A stretch of 64,000 nt of DNA from Simmondsia chinensis (taxonomy: Eukaryota; Streptophyta; Magnoliopsida; Caryophyllales; Simmondsiaceae). Shown here in pieces: positions 33,078-43,862 of this stretch; the stretch's first letter is position 1; each line of letters begins with the position of its first letter. The stretch is from assembly GCA_018398585.1 (NCBI GenBank), contig JAGTTD010000014.1, forward strand, positions 21,885,387 to 21,949,386, in the 5' to 3' direction. Below the pieces are notes generated by a model, which was given only the letters and a program-made list of their open reading frames with translations, was not told the DNA's origin and did no database searches. The translations under genes were made by a program, and so were the position numbers.

Positions 33078-33953
33078 TTAAAAATGACTTGAGGAGGATA
33101 TACAAACTAATGATGAATACGTTCCCCCCGGATCAAAAATAAAAATAGTTACAACAAAAGCAAAACCGAGCAAGGGACTTTGCTCAACACAATAGGTGGC
33201 ACGATGCGTCAATGGTACCAAGTTGATAGCTTCTTCTGTTGCATATGAAAAATTAAGCTTGCCCTTGAAGAACTCCTTGATCTCATTGGACCGCGAAGAA
33301 ACCTCAACCAAATAGTACTGTTTATTGTCTCCAAATATCTTCATGTCTTCACTAAATGCCAATGTAAGAAGTGTTTCAACAATTGCATTGTCTTCAAGAT
33401 TTGAAATATGGTCCATGGTTTGAGCTCTACCATCAATTAAACAATCAACTGATTTCGTGATAACCAACGGAGATGCCTCAACTTTTTTAAATTGAGCGGT
33501 AGATAGAGATGCGTCAACTTCATGTGTAGGTTTAGGCTCGACAATGTCAACATAAGAGGTTGAAACTTTATCTTCAGCTTGTGTTGTTGTAACTTTACTG
33601 CCACTTTTGATACCGAAATCACTCTTGACATGAATTGATTTCACTTCATTAACTATATTGTGCTTATGACAATCAGATGAGGCATCATGTGTCCCTCCAG
33701 TAGGCTGCATCATGTTATATACTTGAGGCTCAAGATTGAGAAATTGAATATCCATGTAATAGCAATGGTCATCTATAGCTCTTCCATTGAACAAAAATGC
33801 AGAAATCACATTTTGTCTTGAAGAAAATGCGATGCGTGCTTTAACCTCAAGAATCGATGATGAGATGACTTCAAGTTTTGCAATGTGACCAAAACAAGAG
33901 AATACCTGATGAAAAACATCTTCAGTTATAGGATAAAAAACCCATGACTTTGA
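33078..33953 (-). CDS. PTB-like RRM frame inside the LTR element
   Basis: An open frame on the minus strand. Near 33945 it reads WVFYPITEDVFHQVFSCFG, then KARIAFSSRQN and FNGRAIDDHCYYMDIQF. This fits a PTB-family RNA-recognition motif along its whole length (RNP2 region, VFHQVFS helix, RNP1-like strand, final DIQF strand). The remaining 220 residues, acidic and Ser/Thr-rich, are not recognised. The frame overlaps the end of the gag-like frame by about 30 nt in another phase, so a single shift separates them. It has no good ATG of its own near the RRM. The likely origin is capture of a host exon or cDNA. Confidence 0.7.
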   Translation of the reverse strand, partial: SKSWVFYPITEDVFHQVFSCFGHIAKLEVISSSILEVKARIAFSSRQNVISAFLFNGRAIDDHCYYMDIQFLNLEPQVYNMMQPTGGTHDASSDCHKHNIVNEVKSIHVKSDFGIKSGSKVTTTQAEDKVSTSYVDIVEPKPTHEVDASLSTAQFKKVEASPLVITKSVDCLIDGRAQTMDHISNLEDNAIVETLLTLAFSEDMKIFGDNKQYYLVEVSSRSNEIKEFFKGKLNFSYATEEAINLVPLTHRATYCVEQSPLLGFAFVVTIFIFDPGGTYSSLVCISSSSHF

Positions 33954-34173
33954 TTAAGAGGGTAGCATCATCACTAGATCGATGATGATGTTGCAAATTC
34001 TGTAGAATCTCCATCGTTTTGCTTTGTTCTTGCTTAATCAAAGTCATCTCTATCACCATTACTTGCAATCTTTCATCAAGATCATTCAATCGACCTTCAG
34101 GACGATTCTCGGTGTCATCTAACCGAGCCTCCAAGCGTCGAATGTCTGAGGCGCTACACGTGCCCTCGGCCAT
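33922..34173 (-). CDS. gag-N-terminus-like coiled-coil peptide
   Basis: ATG at 34173, about 27 bp past the primer site. It begins MAEGTCSASDIRRLEARLDD and continues with GRLNDLDERLQVMV and KQEQSKTMEILQNL, a charged, helix-forming peptide of 83 residues. The chromovirus at 62088 starts in the same way (MADGTQSTAELRRLE, GRLNEIDERFQVV, KQEQSQMMEILREL). This ties the element to that family. It probably represents the gag start kept for RNA packaging. Confidence 0.7.
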   Translation of the reverse strand: MAEGTCSASDIRRLEARLDDTENRPEGRLNDLDERLQVMVIEMTLIKQEQSKTMEILQNLQHHHRSSDDATLLIKVMGFLSYN

Positions 34174-34213
34174 TGATCACGATACGCAGCACGTTGCCTG
34201 CTCTGATACCAAT

Positions 34214-34505
34214 TGATACAATCAATTAGATTGTATCTAAGATTTAGGGTTAGGGTTAGGATAGATTGAGAAAGAGAGTTAGGTGAGAGAAAGAATTAGA
34301 AGAAGGAGATGAGAGATTAGAATAGAGGAAGATGAGAAATATGTTTGATTCTTGTTATTGAATGACTCCATCTACATATGTATTTAAAGGGTTACTTTGT
34401 AACTCATAACAAGAATGTCCCTAACCAACTCAGCCAACCCAAGCACTAATTTTTTATCCCTACTAACAAACTAACTACCTAAATGATCTACAATTATATG
34501 TAACA
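34214..34505 (-). repeat. 5' LTR of the RRM element
   Basis: 292 bp, directly followed on the minus strand by the primer site TTGGTATCAGAGC (34200-34212). Confidence 0.85.
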
Positions 34506-35696
34506 TAAATGTTTTGTAGTTTTTTTGGTAAATCAAATTCAATTGTAATCAGTTCTCTTTATTTTAAGATAATTTTTAAGTTTCTGATCCGTATTATTTT
34601 TTGTGTCGATATTGTTTTAGTAGTCATATGATATAGATTTGGAGGACTTTTTAAATCTATCTTTTCCCATTTGTAGGTTATTTTTTTAAAACGTTCTATT
34701 TAAAATTTAAAGTTCTCTCAATTTTTATTTTCATTTTTGAATTTAGTTATTTCTTAAAACTTATGTTATTTTGTCCTTTTTTATGTCATGGTTTTCAACA
34801 AACTATTTTTCGAATTATTATGTATAATATATGATAATAAATTTATATATTATGACTAGGGGTGAGCATGGGTCTGGTACAATACTTGAGATACATTTTG
34901 GGTTAGGTATTCGAAATACTAAAATCACCAAAATCATTACCCATAATATGATTTAGAAGTTTGGATATCCAAATCAATTGAGTACCCTAAAAGATCCAAT
35001 CAGATCACACCAGGAGAGGTACCCGCCCATTTAATTAAAATTTCTTATAAATTTAATTTTATAAAAAGACATAAACAATCTACTAATATATCATTTGGTT
35101 GTTTGGGAGTATACTATAAAATTATTATAACACCATTCTACTTGAGCTTCATAATTTAAAATTAAAAAAAGACAATCTACACAGTTGTCATAATTTGATG
35201 ATAACAAAACCTTAAACCATCTTAAAATGATCATTTTGTCCAAAAAATCTTAAAATGATTATGAGATTCAAAACAAAGTTTCATAAATATATAAAAGCTC
35301 AAAGATTGCATACAGAGAGATACAACAACAACAACAACAACAACAGTCCTAGTGCCACGAAGGCTCCCGCAAAAGCGGGTCGGGGGATAGATGTACCCAG
35401 CCTTCCCATTTTAGGGTGTTACCCTAAAGGGAAGCTATTTTCGAGGACCCCCAACCTGAAGAACATGTCTTCAAGGAAGCGTATAACCTGAAAATATGAG
35501 AGCCACATAGAATTAGAGTCAAACAAAACACAAGCCAAGTGATACCAAGCAAAAACTCAAGAAAGATCGCTGCAGGCCCGCAAGTATACAAGTGAACAAG
35601 AACTCCAATACACAAACAGGATCTGTAATACATGCGCTAAGAGAGAATGTTAAGACACCTAGAAATACTAGTGCAAACTGTAGAAGAAGCACTACT

Positions 35697-36077
35697 CTAG
35701 GCCCCTACCTCTGCTACCCTTATGCTAGCCCTCCACCCCGTTCTATCTAAGGCCATCTCCTCCCGTAGGTGTAGGTGTAGGTGGGTGAGATCCTGTCGGA
35801 TCGTCTTCATCCATCTCTTCTTAGGCTTGCCTCTCCCTCTCCTCCCTAGCCTAGTATGGGATTGTTGGCATTTCCTGACTAGAGCTGTGGAAGTTCTCCT
35901 CCTAACATGCCTGAACCACCTCAAACGTTGCTCTCTTAATTTATCCTCAATCGGTGCGATGCCCAATTTGTCTCTTATTACATCGTTCCTGATCCTATCC
36001 TTTCTTGTATGTTCGCACATCCACTGCAACATCCTCATTTCCGCCACCTTTATCTTCTGTGTATGCTGTTGTTTCAT
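35697..36077 (-). pseudogene. RTE LINE ORF2 C-terminus
   Basis: The frame reads KVAEMRMLQWMCEHTRKDRI, RDKLGIAPIEDKLREQRLRW and GRRGRGKPKKRWMKTIRQDL, the conserved C-terminal part of plant RTE ORF2. A stretch with stops and shifts (36078-36302) separates it from the RT part. The natural stop at 35697 is followed by a 3' UTR of about 370 bp. Confidence 0.8.
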
Positions 36078-36302
36078 CGGCCATCACTTCGCACCATAGG
36101 ACATGGCCGACCTCACTACTGCCTTGTAGTATTTTTCCTTTAACTTTAATGGGATCATTCTATCGCAGAGTACCACGGACGCCATCCTTCATTTATGCCA
36201 GCCTACTCTAATCCGGTTGTTGACATCCTTGTCCACTTCGCCATTGTTTTGCACCATAGAACCAAAGTATCTGAAACTCTCTTTTCTTTATATGGTTTCA
36301 GA

Positions 36303-37170
36303 TCAGACCTTAATGTCTACTACGCTAGGCATGGTATGTGGGTCAAACTTAAGTTCCATGTACTCGGTCTTGGATCTACTGATTTGTAGGCTCTTCGATT
36401 CCAATACCCTTCTACACATTTCCAGCTTCTCATTTACCTTTTCCCCCAACATTATGTTATCTGCAAAAAGCATGCAACAAGGCACATCTCCTTGGACGTG
36501 CCTTGTGAGTTCATTCATAACCAGTATGAACAGGAAGGGACTCGAGGTAGATCCCTGGTTTACCCCAACTGTTATCGGAAAGGCTTTTGTCTTTCCTTCC
36601 ACTGTACGCACATTAGTTTGTGCGTCGTCATACATGTCTCTAATGACATGTATATAAGGCGCCAGAATGCTTTTCCTATCCAGAACTCTCCATATGACCT
36701 CCCTTGGCACTGTATCATATGTCTTCTCCAAATCAATGAAAACCATGTAGAGATCCTTTTGTCTCTCCCTGTATCGTTCTATCGTCCTCCTTGGGAGGTG
36801 GATGGCCTCTATTGTGGATCTCCCGGGCATAAATCCGAATTGGATCTCGGACAACTCTGTGTGTTGCCGTAATCTCCTCTCTACGATCCGCTCCCACAAC
36901 TTCAGATTGTGGCACGTTAGTTTAATATCCCGATAGTTGGCGCAACTCTGGATGTCACCTTTGTTCTTATAGATCGGGATCAATGTGCTCTTCCTCCATT
37001 CATTAGGCATCTTCTTTCCCAAAAGGATTTGATTAAATAATTTAGTTAGCCAACTAATACCCTTCTGTCCAAGGCATTTCCATGCCTCTATGAGAATTCC
37101 GTCTGGGCCAATTGTTTTTTTTCGTCCCATATGTTTCAAGGCTTCCTTCACTTCGTCGGGTGTAATCCAC
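36303..37170 (-). pseudogene. RTE LINE reverse transcriptase, main part
   Basis: The frame covers ITPDEVKEALKHMGRKK, KTIGPDGILIEAWK, PIYKNKGDIQSCANYRDIKL, FGFMPGRSTIEAIH, MVFIDLEKTYDTVP, VNQGSTSSPFLFILVMNEL and MLFADNIMLGE. This order and wording are those of plant RTE LINEs. The catalytic F/YADD box is FADN, which loses the second Asp. In the element this protein would reverse-transcribe the RNA at a nicked chromosomal target. The endonuclease domain is missing because of 5' truncation. Confidence 0.85.
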
Positions 37171-37676
37171 CTACAATGCCTTTCCTATCCAGAACTCTGG
37201 GTCAACTGCATACAGAGAGATAGAGCATATTTATTCTACTAATCTATTATTACTGATTCATTAAAGAACTAAGAAGAAAGTCTTTTTTTGCAATAGATAG
37301 TTGAAAAATTAAAATTGTTCTACATAAGAATAGGGAAAGGAAGAAAGAAAAAAAATGCATAATTTGAAAAACGTTTGTTGGGATTTAGAATTACACCTTC
37401 AGCCTCAATGCTTAATGAAGATAACATAACCAATTGTTCTAAATACAATAAAAGTATTTATTTAAGACAATATATATAATAATATCAGGCTGGATCGAGT
37501 GCTCAGAAATTTTCCAAAATGATACCCGTGCCCGAGCTGGTATCCGTGTTTCAACTGGTGGGGTATACCCTTACCAAACATTTTTGGGTTGGTTACCCTA
37601 ATTTTTCGGATCGAGTTTGGTTCAGTTTCTTAGATTTTCGGATATTCCGGTACTTTTGCTCAACCTTAATTCTGAC

Positions 37677-38296
37677 ACGTTATTTTTTATTATCAAATAT
37701 TTAATAAAAAATTTGTTTTTGATTATTTCTACATTAAGACTATGATTAGTATTTTCTAGTTTTCTTTTTTACAATTTTAAAGTTCTCTGCCAAGAAATAT
37801 ATTTAAAAGAGAGAGATAACTTCATCCAAAAATATAAATAGATTGATAAATATAAAGATTGGTTATACTATAGGCAATCTAAGTTAGTTTTCTTCATCAA
37901 TTAAATTTTTTTTTTTGTGTGTTCTATTTTAGGGTTTCTTCAGTTACATTTGAGATAAAAAGAGTTGTGGAGAAAAAAGAGTAGAGACCATATCGCTTAC
38001 TTTGTACATATTGTACGTTATTGACATGTAAAAGATGTTTTATGTCGCTCCATTCTATTTAAAATAATAGATTTTGTTGATATATGCTATTGTTGATTAG
38101 TTTAACTTGCCTTTTCAATTTGTTTTGTTCCAAATATTTTCTATAATAACTGACCTCATCCGGTATTAAAATGTAAATAATGCTTAATTTTGTTAAAAAA
38201 ATAATTATGTTATATAGATATTTAAAAATACATATTTATGACAAATAAGAGTGAAAAAGTACTGTAAATATAAAAGATCATGTAATCATAAGGGTT
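37677..38296. other. AT-rich noncoding DNA
   Basis: No gene or clear element seen between the hAT-like element and Copia C. Confidence 0.5.
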
Positions 38297-38301
38297 GTAA
38301 T

Positions 38302-38453
38302 TGTGAGATTGATGTTGTGGAGCATACCCAATAAGGTTGCTGAGGCATATATTTATAGTAATGAGAACAGGAATAATTACATATTATTCGCAGAACAATA
38401 TCAAGATAATATCAGAATAATATCAGGATAATATCGTAATAATATCTCTAATA
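38302..38453 (-). repeat. Copia C 3' LTR
   Basis: 152 bp, starting TATTAGAGATATT on the minus strand after the polypurine tract at 38454-38465. Confidence 0.85.
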
Positions 38454-38455
38454 CG

Positions 38456-39924
38456 CCCCCTCAAGGGACCAACGTGCAGATTGGCTTTATGGTAGCGGAA
38501 GCGACCAGTAGCCCACCCTTTGGTGAATATATCAGCAACCTATTTGGTGGCAGACGTGTATCGAACCTGGATATCACCCTCAATAACCTTCTCACGAACA
38601 TAGTGAAAATCAACATCCACATGCTTGCTGCGATCATTGAAAATAGGATTGGCAGCCAAGTAGATAGCAGAAATATTATCACAGTACACAACTATCGGGC
38701 CAGAGTGACGGAGACCTAAATCACGCATGAGGTATCGAATCCAATCACATTCAGCGACAACCTTAGCGACGGTTAGATATTCAGACTCGGTAGAGGACTT
38801 AGCGACTGTAGGCTGTTTCTTAGCACGCCATAAAATGAGTTTGGGACTAAGGAACAAGGCAAAACCCCTAGTGGAGCGACGGGTGTTAGGACAGCCACCC
38901 CAGTCAGCATCAACATATGCAATAACAGATGTGCAGGAACCTGGAGCTATAGTGAGACCATGATCGGGCGTGAGCTTAAGGTATCGTAGGATGCATTTAA
39001 CCATCTGCCAATGGGAAGTAGAGGGAGCGTGCATGAACTGAGATACACGATTAACCCCATATGCAATGTCCGAACAGGTCATGGTGAGGTACTGGAGAGC
39101 ACCCACTGCACTACGGAACTCGATCGGGTCAGGTAGAGGAGACCCATTAGCCACAGAGGGTTGCACCCGAGCTGGTAAGGGGGTTTGCACAGGATTAGCC
39201 TCAAGCATGTCATACCGACCTAATAGGTCAAGGGTGTACTTATGTTGGGAAAGAAAAAGGTGCGTTTGGTTTTGATGCCAAGGAAATAATGAAGGGGACC
39301 AAGATCTTTCATTGCAAATTGGGTTGAAAGAGAGGCTGTGAGGTGAGCAAGTAGGGAAGAGTCGGATCCCGTGAGGATAATGTCATCCACATACAATAGG
39401 AGACACACAATGGCAGTAGGGGACTGATGTATGAAAACCGAGGGATCACCCTTACTACAATAGAAACCCAGATTGTAGAGAAACGTGCTAAACCTATGAA
39501 ACTAAACTCGTGGTGCCTGCTTAAGGCCATACAGAGCCTTGCGCAGGTGGCATACATGTGTGGGAAATTTCGGGTGGATGAACCCGGGAGGCTGTCGCAT
39601 GTATACTTCTTCATTTAAAAAACCATGTAAAAAGGTGTTTTTAACGTCTAGTTGGCGAATGGGCCACTTGTTAGTGACAACAAGGGCAAGGATGAACCTT
39701 ATGGTGGTCAGTTTAACAACAGGGCTAAATGTTTCAAAGTAGTCAAGGCCCTTGCGCTGGTGAAAACCCTGAGCAACAAGACAAGACTTAAACCGATCAA
39801 CAGAGCCATCGGGTTTATACTTGACCTTGTACTTCCAAGTATTATCGACCACATTTTGAGAAGAAGAGGCAAGAACAAGATCCCATGTTTGGTTTTGAAT
39901 GAGGGCGTTGAATTCCTCAGCCAT
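38456..39924 (-). pseudogene. Copia C reverse transcriptase and RNase H
   Basis: 39502-39924 starts with [15 protein letters not shown] and covers the RT N-terminus ([34 protein letters not shown]). 39220-39420 holds the catalytic LLYVDDIILTGSD. 38540-39208 runs from PLPARVQPSVANG to the connection and RNase H (AYVDADWGGC, WRAKKQPTVAKSSTESEY). The end of RNase H (VADIFTKG-like) is in another phase at 38456-38540. Stops or shifts at about 39500, 39210 and 38540 kill the frame. Confidence 0.85.
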
Positions 39925-39975
39925 GGCCTCCTGCCACTGAGGATTCTTAGCCGCCTGAAAAAAACAAGTAGGTTC

Positions 39976-41171
39976 CTAAACCACAACAACTGAGCTAAGG
40001 GACAGAATATGTTTGGATTTGTGTATCCCATCCTTAAGACGGGTGCGCATGGGATGGACATTAGACACAGGAGGGGCATGGTCGGGCATAGGGGAGGGAC
40101 TAGAAGGAAAGTCCAAGGAGGTTGCAGAAGATCCAGCTGGGGGTTTTTGATGTGCGCCCCCTGAAGCGACACCTGCAGGCGTCCTGACCATACGAACCAT
40201 GATGGCAGGTTCCAGGGAAGGAGCCGAAGGGGGTGACGAGGGTTCCACAATAGGGGATGCCGGGACAATACCGGAGTCCAGCACAGTCGAGATCGCCGGA
40301 GGAGGTCCCGAAGTGTGCGGGCCCGGTGTGTGGTGAGCATGGGCAAGAAGTGGCCTAGGCAACGGGATGTCAATTAACATTGGGCCTGAGCTTGGCGGCG
40401 CATGCATGCTAGAAACAATGTCAGGATAGGGAAATAAATGCTCAACAAAATGCACATGTTGACTAGTATAGACACGACCACTAGTGGGGTCTAAGCAGTG
40501 ATACCCCTTGTAACGTCTTGCATACCCAATAAAGATGCAAGATAGAGAGCGGGGAGCCAATTAATGAGGAGTACAGGATGTGATGTTAGGGTAACAAACA
40601 TACCCAAAGACCTAAAAGAATTGTAGTCTGGCGCCTTTTTAAATAGTTTGCCAAAGGGGGACAAGTTTTGTAAGAGCAGAGTAGGCAAGCAATTAATTAT
40701 ATAACAAGCAGTACAAGAGGTATCAGCACAAAATTTAGGAGGGAGGGGCACCTAAAAAAGTAGGGTCTGTACCATTTCACTTATATGTTGATGTTTTCGT
40801 TCTGCTACCCCATTTTGTTGTGGAGTATTAGGGCGGGAAAGACGGAAGTGAATGCCACAGCTGCCACAAAGGGTAGCGATAGGCCGATTGTCAAACTCAC
40901 GGCCTCCATTGCTTTGAAAACATTTGATTTTGAGGTTAAACTAGTTTTGAACGAGGGTCTTAAAATCCGAAAAGATGGAGTACACTTCATCTTTCCGTTG
41001 CATTAGATAGAGCCAAGTAAAGCGAGTAAAATCATCAACAAATAACACATAGTAACAAAACACAGAATCAGACACAACCGGAGATTGCCAAACATCCGAA
41101 TGAATTAATTGCATAGGTAAACTCGTACCATATAGCACACGTGAAAATGGTAAGCGGCGTGATTTTCCCAA
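39976..41171 (-). pseudogene. Copia C integrase
   Basis: 40941-41171 has PMQLIHSDVWQSPVVS and FVDDFTRFTWLYL, with the first catalytic Asp. The NNG/RHIY-type second part and the Glu follow in broken frames at 40760-40940. 40491-40751 and 39976-40560 give the C-terminal half with FIGYARRYKGYHCLDP, then a Pro/Ser-rich linker. The strand-transfer enzyme is not functional here because of several stops. Confidence 0.75.
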
Positions 41172-41220
41172 ACAACTTGCATGACAATGTTTTATTGAGA
41201 TGGAAAAGAAATAGCAAGAA

Positions 41221-41841
41221 TTAAAGAACGAGTACGTAAGTGTCTAAAACAGCATGTCCTAAATGACCTAAGCGCCTATGCCATAGTTCAGCTGTGACGG
41301 TTCGTGCAACAAGTCCAGTGGGGTGTGGAGAAAACATATACAGAAGGCCTTCACTGCGTATCCTGAGGAGAGGCATCCCTGTAGCCTTGTCCTTGACACA
41401 AAAAGAGGAGGAATCAAACTCAACAACATAGTTATTATCACGATACAACTGCTTAATAGACAAGAGGTTGTATGTAAGACCAGGAACTAACATAACATTA
41501 GAAAGCTTGAGGTCACGAGTTTTAGTACAAATTTTGGAAAAACCAACATTAGTGACTGGTAGTAAGGACCCATTGACAACTTGAATTAATTTTGAACCGC
41601 GATAAACAGTGTGTTGAGTTAAAATACCTGAGTTGGATGTCATATGATTAGACGCCCCGGAGTCAGGGTACCATGTGGGATTAGCATTATCATTAACAAA
41701 GATGGCCGAGAGGGATTGGGAGATATCTAAGTGGACATAGCGGTGAGGGCAAAGAGAGGCGGCATGACCAGCTTCATGACAAATCTGACAAACTAAGGGA
41801 CCACTGCCGAGTATACCATCATGAGGCGGACGAGTATTCAT
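41221..41841 (-). CDS. Copia C zinc knuckle, protease and pre-integrase part
   Basis: An open frame of 206 codons. It has the zinc knuckle CQICHEAGHAASLC, the protease site WYPDSGASNHMTSN with the catalytic Asp intact, a 'LLSIKQLYRDNNYVVEF' block, and the pre-integrase motif ELWHRRLGHLGH. In the live element it is an internal part of gag-pol. The ends of this frame are damage, not natural start and stop. Confidence 0.8.
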   Translation of the reverse strand: MNTRPPHDGILGSGPLVCQICHEAGHAASLCPHRYVHLDISQSLSAIFVNDNANPTWYPDSGASNHMTSNSGILTQHTVYRGSKLIQVVNGSLLPVTNVGFSKICTKTRDLKLSNVMLVPGLTYNLLSIKQLYRDNNYVVEFDSSSFCVKDKATGMPLLRIRSEGLLYMFSPHPTGLVARTVTAELWHRRLGHLGHAVLDTYVLVL

Positions 41842-41889
41842 ACCTGGGGACGACCCTAGTTCTGTGGATACGGAGGAGCCTAGTGGAAG

Positions 41890-43112
41890 TCATACCTGTA
41901 CCGGAATTGTGATGGGGCGGTTGATCGTGGGATCCACGGCCCCCATTGTTCCCATTGTAATTGTTGTTGCATCCACGACCCTTGCGACCATGCCCTCCAT
42001 GACCCCTACTAGACCTGGGAAATCCAACGGCACATTGTTAGCGGCAAGAGCATGGCAGTGATCGGCGGGGGATTGAGTGTGAATGTGAGAAAGCACAGCC
42101 TCTTCATCTAATAATGCAGCCTTGAGTTGTTCAAAGGGAAGGTTACGAGACGACTGGCGAGTAAACGCATTAAACGCGGCATATTCTGGTGGGAGACCGA
42201 ACAAAACATAGTGGAGAAGCTCAAGGTTTGAGACTGGGGAATCTATGGCAGCTAGGTCATCAGCTATGGTTTTAAGTTCGGTGAGGTAGGCGGTCATGGT
42301 TTTGTTGTCTTTATGTAAGGTTACAAGTTGAGAGTGTAAGTCAAATTCCTTAGCTAGAGAGTGGTCACGAAAACGTTTAGCAAGGGCTTCTACATCTCTT
42401 GAGATGGGGGAAGATGTATGACATCATTGAGGACTGGGCGGGCTAGGGACGCAAACAAACAGGCCCTAATACTTTGGTCAATACAAGACCAGGTTAGGGC
42501 ATTAGGATTTGAGATGTATTGACCCGTAGGTGTTGAAATTTGATTGGGAGGACAAGGGTTTGAACTATCGACGAAACCCATGAGTCGATGGGCACGAAGA
42601 ACCATGGATACTTGTTCTCGCTAAGTGGTATAATCTGTTGGTGTTTCTAGTTTAATTGTAACGAGACTAGTAATAGAGGAGGGGGGAAGAGGGGTCACAT
42701 GGGGAGGGAGGGCGGCGAGAGACGGTGCCCCAGCCATGAGAGGAGAGCAATAATTGGAGAAATTAAATGAAGAAAATGGGAGTTGAAGATTATACCCGGA
42801 GGAGATGAGACCATGATATGTAGAAGATGAGGGCAGTGGCGGTAGGGAGAAGGCACCAGAGGCGAGAGGGGCTGTCGACTGCACAGCGGTGGCAACCACG
42901 GGTGGGGAGGAGGTGACGGCGGCGGTAGGACCCGATCGAGGAGGTGAGGGGTGCTGTGGCCGATGGAGAGGACCAGTGACTGGGGAGGGCACATGTCCAT
43001 ATTGGAGAGAGAGAGGGAGGAGGAGGAGGTCATGATGGTCAGCGGCTGTTGGACTGAGCAGAGGCGACGACGACGGCGACAGGGCAGAGTTGACAGGAGA
43101 TCTGGAGGCCAA
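41890..43112 (-). pseudogene. Copia C gag
   Basis: Starts at about 43112 (MASRSPVNSALSPSSSP) with a Ser/Pro-rich N-terminus, then VTIKLETPTDY, where a stop replaces the usual Trp-Arg. QVSMVLRAHRLMGFVDSSNP and PNALTWSCIDQSIRACLF follow. 41890-42297 has LTELKTIADDLAAIDSPVSN and FNAFTRQSSRNLPFEQLKAA. These are gag/UBN2 blocks of the Ale lineage. Two stops and one shift. Confidence 0.8.
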
Positions 43113-43267
43113 AACAAAGGCGGCGAAGCAGAGGGCCAGGACGGGGCGGCCACGAATCAGAGGGAGAGGGGAGAGGGGTCGCCGAAGGGAGAGGAGGTCG
43201 CCGGTGGTGGCGGCAGCTGGTTAGGGTTAGGGTTTCTTGGGGAGAGATTTGTTTAGGGATTAATATC

Positions 43268-43279
43268 GCTCTGATACCA
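43268..43279 (-). other. Copia C primer-binding site (initiator Met-tRNA)
   Basis: TGGTATCAGAGC on the minus strand, a perfect 12-base match to the complement of the initiator Met-tRNA end, next to the LTR. Confidence 0.9.
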
Positions 43280-43431
43280 AGTGAGATTGATGTTGTGGAG
43301 TATACCCAATAGGGTTGCTGAGGCATATATTTATAGTAATAAGAGCAGGAATAATTACAGAATATTCGTAGAATAATATCAGGATAATATCATAATAATA
43401 TCAAGATAATATCGTAATAATATCTCTAATA
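43280..43431 (-). repeat. Copia C 5' LTR
   Basis: 152 bp, partner of 38302-38453. Confidence 0.85.
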
Positions 43432-43862
43432 GTAATAATGATAAATTTTTCATGTAAGAATGTAAACACTAACATAAAAATGTAAATAATTTTACTTAGA
43501 TGGGATTCGGATACCTCTTGTCTCCCCCACCTCTCTAAGAATGGTGTTAACTGTCCTCACAATAGGTGGACAATGTGCTTCATTGTCGTCCGCAACAAAT
43601 GTAGTTTCATCAGTGTCAAAAAAATGTACTTTCATTTGACTATAGACCTTTCTCCATCAACGATTGCTGTTTGACAGTTGTCCTGTATTTGTTTATGATT
43701 GTCTGAGTTCGTTTTGAAGCAAGTGTAATATAATATTGTGGAACTATTTGAAGTTTTGAAGTTTTTATACTCAGTGGAAAATTGCATGAAATAATAATTA
43801 TTTTATTTTATATTTTATGAGGTTAGTTCTGATTATATTTTATGAGGTTAGTTTTGATTATA

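Larger units (their letters stand above)
32740..34505 (-). mobile_element. Non-autonomous LTR element carrying a PTB-like RRM (copy 1)
   Basis: LTRs of 292 bp at 32740-33031 and 34214-34505 are about 94% alike by eye, with ends TGTTACAT...TTGTATCA on the minus strand and flanks AAAAT/TAAAT (four of five). The primer site TTGGTATCAGAGC lies at 34200-34212 and the polypurine tract ATTGGGGGAGGTAT at 33033-33046. The inside codes for a gag-N-terminus-like peptide and then an RRM frame. No capsid core, protease, RT or integrase is present. Leader and first frame match the chromovirus at 61791. Confidence 0.8.
35323..37206 (-). mobile_element. RTE-clade LINE, 5'-truncated, with perfect 16-bp target duplication
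   Basis: TGCATACAGAGAGATA occurs at 35307-35322 and 37207-37222, exactly at both edges. The minus strand runs from a truncated ORF2 (RT onward) to a 3' untranslated region and a tail of GGTTGGGGGTCCTCG, a hairpin, GGCTGGGTACATC, and (TTG)n. That tail is shared with the SINEs and LINE fragments elsewhere in the window. The first 30 bp at the 5' junction copy an internal piece of the element. Confidence 0.85.
34857..37668. mobile_element. hAT-like element split by an RTE LINE
   Basis: The ends are TAGGGGTGAGCA and the inverse TAAGGTTGAGCA (nine of twelve). The flanking 8-mers ATTATGAC (34849-34856) and ATTCTGAC (37669-37676) differ at one base. An 8-bp duplication with such ends is typical of hAT transposons. 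Without the LINE the element is about 0.9 kb, AT-rich and noncoding, so it is a non-autonomous copy. Confidence 0.65.
38302..43431 (-). mobile_element. Ale/Retrofit-type Ty1/copia element (Copia C), full length but dead
   Basis: LTRs of 152 bp at both ends, about 91% alike by eye, and a perfect target duplication GTAAT at 38297-38301 and 43432-43436. The primer site lies directly inside the 5' LTR and the polypurine tract TTGAGGGGGCG directly before the 3' LTR. Gag-pol is complete in order, with several stops. RNase H reads YCDNISAIYLAANP and HVDVDFHYVREKV, which points to the Ale/Retrofit lineage. The short LTR fits that lineage. Confidence 0.9.
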
